From Ophiura sarsii (taxonomy: Eukaryota > Echinodermata > Ophiuroidea > Amphilepidida > Ophiuridae), in assembly GCA_035610835.1 (NCBI GenBank), contig CM069449.1:64008292-64072291 (forward strand): a stretch of DNA of 64,000 nt, given 5' to 3'. Below are positions 10,840 to 22,800 of this stretch, piece after piece (the stretch's first letter is position 1; every line of letters starts with the position of its first letter). The notes below the pieces were generated by a model that saw only the letters and a list, made by a program, of their open reading frames with translations, did no database searches and was not told the DNA's origin. The translations under genes and the position numbers were made by a program.

Positions 10840-13800
10840 GTAAGCCATTGAATCATTAATTTGTTTCTATTCTGAAACGTTGTCAAACTACAAAAACTGT
10901 ACTATATAATCACGATATATTATGTTGATCTTTCAGGGAAATTTGATTTGAATCCGGCTCTTCAATCTTTCTATAGAGAGAAAAATTTCATCAACTTATT
11001 TTTTGGGATCGTTCAACAACACGCTGCCGAATTCTGCCATATTTCGTGTACATGCCATGCGGCGTGGCGTGGTGACTTTGATCACTGTCGTAGTCGTAGT
11101 TGGGCTGGAAGAACAAGAAATGGCATTACCTAGCCAATTCAATTTGATCTTTTCTTAGTATGCACTGCAATGTAATGACTGCCTTGAAATTACTTATTGC
11201 AATGCATCCGTTTTCCGTGTATGAAATTGAAATGATGAATTGTAAACTTTAAGACTAAGTTTTAACTTGGGCCAAGTTGGGTTTTTTAAATTTCCAAATA
11301 TTATTTTAGGCCTATTTATTTCTTGATTGATTTTTCTATTCAAGGACAAGTGTTTATCCATTAAATTCTGCTGAATAAACTTCTGAGTGAGCTGAGTAGA
11401 GTAAGCATCTCCTCACTCAGTTGAAATTTCTGAAACTGCACGATTGCCAAATTTTAACCAAATGGCAAATATGGGCAAACCTGCTGTGCTGTGTATCAAG
11501 ATTCAAGTTGATTGATTGATGGAATTCTCTCTGGGGCAGGCATCCGGGTTTTCTGTTCCCTTTTTGCCGACAATACTCATTGACAATAATAGTCTATTTA
11601 TTAATTGGAAAAGTGCGGTGTGACATCATTAACAGCAGAACACAATTTGTTTTGCCGGTGAACTGAAAACAAGTTGTTACAAAGGGTTTTCATCAGGCAA
11701 TGCACATCTGTAGTGTAAACAAACGTATGCTGTACAATGACCAGTATTTTCACTCAATTTTTTTCCCAAGGGTATTTGACCCTTGGGATAAAAAAGTAAA
11801 GGGTCAAAATGAAAAGTGAAGGGTGAAAAAAATTCCGTTAAATTTAAGCGCGATTTTTCTTCGCTTTTTAAAAAAAATACTTTTTGTGTATAACATCAAA
11901 TATATCCATCCAAATATATTTTTGTGTAGTTTAGTTAATTATTTAAATGATTTTTAAATAATGTATTTGTTTATTATTTAATGGGGTTGAGGGGGGAGCC
12001 TTAGTTTTTCTCTATAGTTGGGGTCTTGTTTTTTAACCCCCCACCCCACCCTCCTCCATCCCCACCCCCACCCTCCTCCATCCCCACCCCCACCCTCCTC
12101 CATCCCCACCCCCACCCCTAGACTTGCAATCCAACAATGGGTTGTTTTTGTTTTTTTTACCAAATCCAAAATATTAAATATATAAGCTTACTTTACTCCA
12201 TTAAACATTCAATTCATGTCTAAATTTACTTTAAACAAAGTGTACTACAATCAATCCCCATGCTTATAGTTTGTAAACAAAGCCTTTCTAAACATCAATA
12301 CCACTTGAAATGTATTTCAATTCGTAACAACAGCAAGGAAACTTCGCAACAGTTTTAGTTTATAACAACAATAAACGTGCATCGATCGATCGTACTTCTC
12401 GACATTGAAAAATTATTGTTTTATGACATGATCGGGACTTTTCCATTTAATCTGTAGGGGTAGGGGTGTATATAATTTTGTAATTTACAAAATGCCATTA
12501 CACCATGGTACACGACAAAACAAACTTGAATTCTTTATTTATTTCAAATCTATGATAATTAAGTAATTGATTGTTATTATTCCGAACAACTCTGTTTACT
12601 GATAGATCGTTTCATTTTTAGTGACATATTTAAAGTAGGTACCCATTTAACTAAATACTCCGACCCATTGAATTACCCTTGTGAGGTCATGACCTGAACA
12701 TCTGTAAACGATCGCCGCACGAAAACACAAATAAATCTCTACCAATCACAAAGCCCTTTAGTATTTACAAAAATATAATTGTAATTTATTCATCATCACA
12801 TGACTTTTTTATGAATGAATTATGTTGAATATTCATTAATGTTGTCGTCTTCAAAAGAAACGGGAACCATCAGGGTTCGTAATGGCGGACTTTTTAGATA
12901 GCCACATGTATTTTCAATACGATTTACGCTGGGTGACCCCCGGCGGTTGTACGCTCACTGCCTTTAGCCATTAAAAGCTATTGTAAGCACCTTGTAATGC
13001 AATACAATACAATGCAATGCAATATGAATGCTGACGACACGATGTTGTTTAAAACGACATCGAAATGCTCTTAAAAGGGTCTTGAATCAATAATCACCCA
13101 TTGAACGCCACACCCTGGATTATTTCTTGTATCAACTAACAACGTTTCTGAAGAGGGTGGCATATGTAAACAATCTCTAGACTATGCTCTTTTGAAGTTG
13201 GGTTTGAAGTAGGCCTACTTATTTCTTTAGAAGACGACGGTCTTTTGTTTATCTCATTCAAATAAATTCGATATTATAAATCATCTGTCAATTGAATTTC
13301 AATCAGTCGTGTCAAGTAGGCCTAGAGATGAATGCACTTTCACTATCAAGTGGCCCTTGATCATGTTGATGTACATTTTATTGTAATACCGTGCGTGGGT
13401 GGTATTTTTGATGAATGGATTGATCAACTTGAGATCGGCGAAAATGCTGTGCGTGAACCACTGAATCAATAGCGGCTGGTTTTAAATGGCGACTCGTAAG
13501 ATCAGACTTTTGAGGACCTGTGGGAAATGAAAAGTTGTGCGTCAAAAATACCCTTGGGGTTTAAAGTCAAGCGTGAGATTCAATAGTCAAGCGTCAATTA
13601 CCCGGAAGTTCGGGTCTCTGAAATTGCTGATGACAATGTTGTTATTTTTTAAACAATAACATTTGTTGTCACTAACAATCCTGGATGTTCGCCCCTGCCT
13701 ATGACGAGCAATATGCCCTGCAGTGCCCTGAGAATAGTCTCAATAATATATGTACTACGGCTCCATGTCAAAATTACACCATTTCATGATTTCACACGGT

Positions 13801-16800
13801 TTCGTAAAACATCACTATTTTTTTATGACGCAATATCAAATTTTTCTTGCAATCACCCGATGACTATTTAAAAAAATAGTATGTGCTGTTTACGGAGGGT
13901 CTGAGCTGAGCATGTTTAGTGAGTTAAGACCCCCCCCCCCCCCTAGTGGCGGACAAAAGAAGAAGAAAAATTGACCAACATTTTTTAAAGATGGACAATT
14001 TTCTGAATAAGAAATTAAAAATGCCTAAAATTCAACCTATACAGAATAGTTTTAATATTAGTTATTTTGATATTTTCGAAGTAATCAACTTTACAATACA
14101 ATTATTTTGTATTCTAACTTTAGAGATTCTAAACCAATTTTTAGAACTAGAGATCAGCAAAATCCAAGATGGCGTCTGAACTTCTCGTGTATCGGTCTAC
14201 ATAAATGATGATGATTTCGGCCCAAAATTTGATATATGAATTTCTTGACAACTGGAATTATAACCGAAGGATTTTCAAACATTCTTCTTCCAACCTATGC
14301 CCATAAATTATGGTTTGATGAATTCGGCAATTGCAATTTGCCCTGAGAATTGACCACACACCCCCCCCCCCCTTCCCTTTTGCGATTCAAATATTTGATG
14401 AATTCAAGGTTTTCAGGAAATTTGCTATACGTAAATTAAATACCTCATGAAATTAAGTAGTTTTACAATACTTTCATTATTTATGAAAATGAAAATTGGT
14501 ACATACAGCACATACCGGTCCAAACAAATGTTGAGCACCAAGTGAGTACTTTTTATTTTATTTTTGTGTTTTCCACTTAGAATTTTCACCAAGCGCTAGA
14601 GGCGGAGGCTTTTCTCCAAGAGGTCGAGGTGGTTTTGGAGGTCGAGGAGGTCGTGGTGGTGACCGTGGTGGGCGGGGTGGATTTGTCAGTCGAGGGGGTG
14701 GACGTGGAAGAGGAGGTAAGTATTATATAATAATAACTTTGAGCGTGAGTGTGATAAATAAGGGTTGAAAAGTGGTGGACAGTTTCAGGGAATTTTGGAA
14801 ACATAGGACAAGTTGAAACCAAAGCAAGTTAAAACCGAAATTCAATATTAAGTGATCATAAAACAAAGCAGTTGGAACTTGGAAGTTAGCATATTCTTCT
14901 AGAAGACTAAAAGTTCTTGAAATCACCAAGAAGTGAAGGAGCCAGAAACTTTTTTTTTATATGTGACCCTTCAGACATCTTTAAAAGGTCACTGTGCAAA
15001 AGTCACACATTTCTCCCTCTTTTTATTACCTGTCGACAGACCGCCATAGTAGAGATTTTCAGATTGACTGCCATTGATTGATCCTGGGATTGCATTTCCC
15101 AAAACAGCAATAAATAGTTTAAAGTGTTGACAGAAGGGGTTTTTGGGTTCCACGAAAACAGAAGACTTCATTCTTCAGAATGTCCATTCTATGGTACAGA
15201 ACAATATCAAATTCCATCCGTTCATTAAAACTGTTACATTGAAATGCATAGTATACAACTGATTTACACTTTAAGATTGTATAGCAAATTCTGCTAAGTG
15301 TGGAGAATTTATGCAGGCGTCAATGTGCATCTTGAACCTACCCTCAAGGTTAGTCAACGATAAGACGCCTAAGCTTTGCCTAGTAATATTTTTGGAGGGG
15401 TGAATCTTGAACTAATTTATACTTTGTACAGGTGAATCGTCACCTATATTTCAACTTCTCCCACATATTACTATTGAACGAACATGGTGCACTACAAAGT
15501 GCAAATTGCAGGATAGACCTAATCTTGACCTAATTTTTCCTGATGGAAGGTGAATACAGGTGAATTCTTGAGGAGGGTAGGTTCAAGCAGCACATTGATC
15601 CTGCATTAGCGACGCGACACACTGGGTAAATCGTACGCTGGTACAGTAACATTTTAATTTTCTGTTTGTTTACCAGGATTCAGTCCAAGAGGAAGAGGTG
15701 GATTCGGTGATCGCGGAGGTGGACGTGGTGGGAGAGGAGGTCGGGGTGGTGGAAGAGGAGGCTTCGGTGATCGTGGAGGTGGACGGGGTGGAAGAGGTGG
15801 TGGTTTCCGTGGAGGCAGGGGAGGACGAGGAGGTGGACGTGGAGGTAAACATTGGTCATTGAATAGATAAAAGTGGGTAGAATTTTGGTGAGAATCCATT
15901 CGCGCAAAGATTCTCCTCAAGATGTCCCATGAGAGAATCTAAATGGATTCACGTAAAATGTTTCTGTACTTTTTTTATAATAAATGTGATGCGATCTGTG
16001 AAAACCCGCCACATGTCGGGATTTTTCATATTGGAGATATTTGTATCATAAGAAAGCTGAATCTGTGCTGATTACAGAACTGTTTTGATCATTTTTCTAC
16101 GATCACTACAAAAAAAGTTATGAGTGAATGATGGTTGTGATGTCATAAAAAGCTACAAAACAATAAATCATGAAAACAGGCCATAAAAGATGCATAGTTC
16201 AATAGAATAACATTATAAGGCTAATTAGAAAAGTGACTGAAGTAAGTTTTTGAAGGTGAAATTTCATAACAGGTGATGATATAAAGTATTAGAAATTAAT
16301 TTTCTAAACAAAATCTGAAAAAATAAAAATAAAAGTTTTATTTTTTTATTTTTTTTATTTTACCCATAATCCCTATTTCACATTTTGCGACATCCGACGG
16401 GTTTTCACAGATCGCATCACAAATGGTGGAAATGCATTAGATTATTGTAGTGTACACTAACATTCTGCTCCTGAACTGGTGCGCTTGTGGGAGGGAGACA
16501 CTCAGCTGTTTTCTCATACAGGGCTCAAAATAATCGAAGGCAATTGCCTTTGATGCACCTAGCCTTGATGCTCACAATTTCTGCCTGTTTTTGCTCTATT
16601 CAAAAGCACATTATTGCCTTGTAGAAGGCTGGTGCCCCTATCAAATTGCAGTGCCCTCTCCATTTCTTAATTTGATATCTGTTCTCAAACATTTACAAAG
16701 TAAGTCAACTGCTTCTTGAAATCATCTGACCAAATTTCTTATTTGCCTCGTAAAATAAACATGCCATGATGACATTTTGACTCATTTGTGATGCAGCACA

Positions 16801-19800
16801 TCAAAAGAGGGGACCTTGCAGGTGAAGTTAATTTTGAGTTTATTATGTGTGCTAGCTCTCAGAGCATTTTCTAAGCTTTATAATGACACCAAACATATCA
16901 AAATTGATTGAGTGAAAATGATTCCTAAATTCTTCTTATTTTCTTTAATTTTTTTCTGTCCGTTTTCATCCATCTTGAAAAACACAGCAGCAAAGTCCCC
17001 CTTTTAATATGTTGCATCACATTTATGGAACTCAATTCCAGGAAACAAATTGTACCAAATTGATTTACTCTAAGGCCATGTGTTATGAACTCGCCACCCT
17101 TAGCGTTACATCACAAATATTATGAATTTTTACACCAATTGAGTTTCAATTTAGAATATCTCCACTATTATCAACCCTAAACTAGCAAAAGTATACATTT
17201 TTGGAAAGCTGAAGACACAAGCAATCTAAATATACACATTTCAACTCATTATACAGGGTGACCTTGAAATTATACAGGGTGGAAAAAATAAATTCCGGAT
17301 AAAAAGTGGGTTACTTAATGCATTGCTTATTACTAACTTACAGTAATAAACTGAAAGTAAACAATGTTTATATGGTTAGAGGATGGGGGAAGCCTACTGA
17401 CTTTGGAGAAAGAAAAATCACAGTTGTTTGTTAATCTCAGAATATAGGGTGTTCCAAATTATGTTTTTTTTCTTCTACAATTCAACATATTTTGAACTGA
17501 AACATTTTAGCCCTAACCCCAACTGAAAAAGTAAGTCCATATTTGGATTCCTTATCAAATTTCCCTTCAGAAAATGTATACTTTGACTATGATAGGATAA
17601 GTAATTAAAAAAATACAGCAACTTTTAGATTTTGAAGACATCCGCAATACTTACTACAGTGTTCAATGTGAAAACGGGTAATTTCGTACGTAAAAGTTCG
17701 TATTTTATAGACTAAACCAATCATAAAGAGTTCAAAATGATTAAAAACAATTAGCAGAATTGTTTAGCTGTAAATTAAGACCAAAATCAAGTTTGTAGCC
17801 CCTGTAGTACTTTAGCAGTAGTGAATTTAATCAAGTTTACACACGCGAAACGCCCCGTTCCCATAGAGTTTATGTGTACCTCCTCCCCCCCCCCCCCCCC
17901 CCCCCCCCCCACTCCTCCACCTTGACGGGTCGCAATTCAATCAACCACAACTTCGTTAATTGAGAAGCTATATCGTTCATATTTACAGGTTTGTTAGTCA
18001 TATTAATTAGCTTTTAAATGAGACCAAAAACATGACTATAGCATTTTGTTTTGCTGAGATATGATGAATTAAACAGATCACAATTTGAAAATACGTAACA
18101 ACACCACCATTTTTGGGTGGCGAGTTCAAAACGCATGGCCCTAAAAGATTTTTGAAAAGTTGTGAATTTTGCACTACATTTTGAATCCTAATTACAGTGT
18201 TGCTATTAATTATTTCTATTTCTAGGTGGAAGAGGTGGTTTTGGTGCAGGAAAGAAAGTATATGTTGAGCCACATAGATTAGAAGGTAAGTTCATTTTAT
18301 GATAACAAATGCCACTTTGAAGATTTAAATAAAGACAAAATCCATTTGCAGGGGGAAAAAAAAGTTTTCCTTTTAGCAGAAATATTTAATGGGATGAGAT
18401 TTTCGGGAAATTGTGTTCCTGGGGCTCTATTTAATTATTCAGGCGGGACTCAGAATTCCATAATTTCTCCAAACATACACTGGGTTGATTGTTAGGGCGC
18501 CATCTTTTGTCAAAATTGTGTCAAAGGTAAAATCCAAGATAACGGTTGTATGTTACAATAAGGCACTAACAATACAGACATCCGATTTGCATCACTGCAA
18601 TTCTCATTAAAAATCTGGCTCTTATCATTGAGGTGTTAGGCAAATTATTTTAAAAAACTATGTTTAGTGTCCGGACTTTTGAAAAATTAAAGAAAACTTG
18701 TTAGCGCTTACAAGTGATATACTTTGCGAACCTGGTGGTGTTTTTTTTCTCAATCTTTGTATGTCTTTATTTTCCTTTTGGAGTTGATAAAAAATTGTGT
18801 TCTCATTATTAATTTGACAGGTGTGTTCATATCCAGAGGCAGAGAGGATGCTCTGGTTACAAAGAATTTGGTACCAGGGGATTCAGTGTATGGAGAGAAG
18901 AGAATAACAGTTGAGGTAGGTCATTAACCATTTGTTTGCTGTAACCGACCGGCCAGTGAACAATTTTGACTACTGACTATCATTTATAATGTGTGGATTT
19001 AAGAAGAAATAATTTACTTTTATCAATTTACCCACATGAAGAGTTAACCTTGATAAAAAAAATCATCAGGTTTGTTGAATTTACAATATGCCTGTCGAAA
19101 CCAATAAATGAATACTCTCATATTGATATTTCATCCTCGTACATCGGAGGATTTCATTAGAATGGTAATGATCCACAATGGAAGGAAGAAACATCTTCAG
19201 AGTTACCAGTTGATTTTAGTAGTGGATCATAAACGTGACTGAGCAAACAAATCTTCTTCTTTTTTGCTTGAGATTTTTTTGCTTGCTTACTGACAGACCG
19301 TGGTTCATGACAAGACAACATTGGTAAATGTCAATTTAACTAATGTTTCTAGTGTTTTAATAATTTAAAAGCAATATATTCAAGCAAACTTATTCATTTC
19401 AAGCAGAAAATACTTATATTTTGACAAATTGAGTAATATTTAAATTTTTAAAAACAAAATTGTGACCCTGATTTTCGAAATTTTCGGGTCAGTTGCGGAG
19501 GGCAAAAAACAAACAAAAATGTTGGGCCTAATAGGAGTCAGGGTAACTTTAGCATTGGAATGCAGTAGTACTCAGAAATAACTAACTGCCACCTGTACTA
19601 CTTACTTAGTATATTCATTTTTATTTTTATTTTTCATCTTCCAGGAGGGCGAGAACAAGATTGAATACCGTGTGTGGAATCCATTCAGGTCCAAGTTGGG
19701 TGCCGCTATCATGGGTGGTATAGACAATATATACATGCCTGTAGGCAGTAAAGTGTTGTATTTGGGAGCAGCTTCAGGGACGACAGTATCACATGTGTCA

Positions 19801-22800
19801 GATTTAGTTGGTCCGGTAAGTCAAAAGTGAACCAAGTAGATGCAAGCCTCCTCTCTTCCGCATGATGCACTTTTCAGCCTCCTCTTGTCTGCATCCATCC
19901 TGATGTTGAATTCTAGATGTGGATACAGTTAGTAATTTATTTATACGTTATGTACATTTAATTGTACATGCTGCACCTATATTACACACAATATATGGCT
20001 ATTCAGGGGAGGGGGGGGGGGGGCCTTTGGGGCTGATAGTACAATATTCCAAAAGTGAAAGCTGATGAGAGTTCATGCTGAATCACACCATGATTGTGCC
20101 CATGCCTTGGTTACCTGCTCCCAGATTTCACTGGTTAAACCTTTTTTCTTTGCATGGAGACTGCCATATTTGGGCTATACTGTATTTCACTTTCTCTGGA
20201 CATTACAGGCACAGCATATCTTTGGTCGCGAAATATTGAGCCCAAATAGCGAAATATTGAGCCCGGCACTCAAAATGCTCTGGCTACAACCCTGCACATC
20301 ACCAAAAGTAAATCCCTCTCAACAGTTTTACCTTACGAAGTTAAGACGAACTGTTTAGAGGGGGGGGGGGGGCTTACTTTCGGTGATGTGTTTATTTGTA
20401 AATAGTGTGTCTGAATTTGGAGAGGATCTGATATATCCCAGACCTCGCCTTGTGTACGGCACACATAGTAACCAAGCCATGGAAGCAAATACTAACTGGT
20501 GATATAACAACATCAGGGAGGTGTCTTCCTTGGCTAACAATTCACACGAAGTGTTTCCTCCGATAGTTTGATTGGTTCCAAATTGGCAAAGCCTCCTTAC
20601 GGTAATGAATGAATGAATACAGAAGGATGTGGGCGCTAATGAAGGCAACAAGTACACTGTGCATCAAATGTGTGACGCGTGCATGTAGCAAAACCATAAT
20701 CAGTACACTTGGATTACGTTTGCGTGCAGAGAGATAAAAAACGAAATATTCCTCGCCATTTTGAAACCGATTAAACTAAAGGTACTCAATTACGGGTGTA
20801 GCTTTTGATAAATAAGCCCAGCGGATAGATTTTGTGGGGCAGAAAATATTAAACATGATAAGTTTCAAGATTATCTCTACAGCAAAACCTTGAATTGGAA
20901 GTCCTATCTAACAACTACAGTATGCAACACCACCAAAGTCTGGTTACCCTAGACCAGTGGTTAAAATACTTTGGGAGCTATGACTATGAGAGCTATTTTG
21001 AGAAAATTCTACAAAAACTTGCCCCTTTAGTACATTTTACCATAGGCCAACATTTTCTCAGGGGGCTATTTTGTGAAAACTTGGGGCTAATCGCCCTTTG
21101 CCCCTGTGTATTTTGAGCCCTGCCCTAGACTTCAGAAACTGCTTCACATTTATTGTATGAAATGATCTGTTAACGTGCTCATAGTTACATGCAGTATTTA
21201 CTTGTGTTGTGTTACAGGAGGGTTTGGTGTACGCCGTAGAGTTTTCACACAGATCGGGTCGCGATCTCATCAACGTAGCCAAGAAGAGAACCAATATCAT
21301 TCCCATTATTGAAGATGCCAGGCATCCACACAAATACAGAATGTTAGTGGGTAAGTATGGGAACAAATGGAATTGGCGTATGGTATTTTTATGAATTATA
21401 AAAACTTACTGATCACAATTGTCCAACAACTCTTCCAATGTTTTCTTTTAATTATTTGTGTGACTTTTTGAATTCAAATTGTGGGTATGCCTAACCAAGA
21501 ATCAACGAAATGGCAACAGCAGCAAACCAGTGAAGTGAACCCTAAACATTTTTTGCATTTTGTGGCATAATTTGCCCATCAGAGAGCAATTAGTTATTGT
21601 CATTTAATAGTATTGTTTTTTCTTTTGTCTTTGCACTAAATTTGTCATGTAATTTGTTAACTGGCTTGGACAATTAAGCCCCATGTGGTCATAGAAGGTC
21701 ACTTTTACAGCAATTTATATTTGTGGTAGCAACATCTCAGACTGTGATTAGGCCAAACAAAATAATTGGTTCGTCTCAAAGCTTGCGCACGCATTGGTTT
21801 TGAAATGCCAAAATACCGCATCTGAAATGCAGGAAATTGTCAAATCAATTTTTTTTTTTCCTACAAATTTTTATTTCAAGTTTTTATTAAAAATATCGGC
21901 AGATTTTCCTTTTCTCAAACTTTTACATGACTCAGTTCTTCAAAAAACGCTGCACAATTGTTCTTTACACAACTACATCACAATATTCATTTCAAATAGA
22001 AAAAACAAATATCAAAAAGTGTCAACGGTTGCAAATAGTAAGAGTAAAAATTGCCACACAAATAAAAAAAAATGTAAAAAAAACAAAAAATGGAAGACAA
22101 AAAACAGCGCACGTCGCCCGATTTTGAAGCCTTCGCAAGCTTTGAGACAAACCTTTTATTTTGTTTGGCCTTACCGAATGGATTCAGTATGTAACCTACT
22201 TGGTGTAAATCTCATTTTGTTTTAGGTATGGTTGATTGCATATTTGCTGATGTAGCCCAGCCTGACCAGGCCCGTATCGTAGCCATAAATGCACATAGCT
22301 TCCTCAAGAATGAAGGACATTTTGTAATCTCAATAAAGGTAGGTTAACATTGGGGATTACCAGGTTCAGAGTTTTAACCCTAACCCTACCATATACCACA
22401 ATATACCATGACTGGGCACGTTGGTACCACCAGGCGTGGAAGTTTTTCGATGAAAAAATGGACCTAAAACATATAGTTTGCGCAATACACTGCGCAAACT
22501 AACCTTGACAGCCATGGTGGAGTGGAATTCGTCGCCTCTGGTGCGAGAGGTCCCTGGATCAAATCCGGTGGGGGGGGGGGAATATTTTGGTCGATTTTCC
22601 ATGTTAAAGAAAAAGTGGGTAGAGTTAGGGTTATAGCTTCAATTCATGAACTGAAATAAAATAAAAGTGTGTGTAAGAGGAGACAGTTGAACAAAAAAGG
22701 TGACTTACACAGCAACTCCTGGAGTCTTGAATCCTATTCGCTTTGGCTCGGACTCTGGAGTATGTAAATCTCGCAGACAATTTTATCCCCAACAAGTTCA

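Noticed and set aside
10937..11133. Open frame after a CTTTCAG acceptor 97 bp past FBL exon 1, in frame with MGKPG
   Set aside because: It would give an alternative terminal exon, but the peptide has no similarity to fibrillarin or anything I recognise; the chance of a 60-codon frame is not small.
13484..13500. ATGGCGACTC|GTAAGA as an alternative FBL first exon in the right phase
   Set aside because: It would encode MAT rather than the conserved (M)KPG start supplied by the exon at 10827.
15654..15920. Long minus-strand frames rich in Pro or Ser/Thr opposite fibrillarin exon 3 (also 14586-14822)
   Set aside because: They are antisense readings of the glycine-arginine codons; the plus strand has the conserved protein with matching splice sites.
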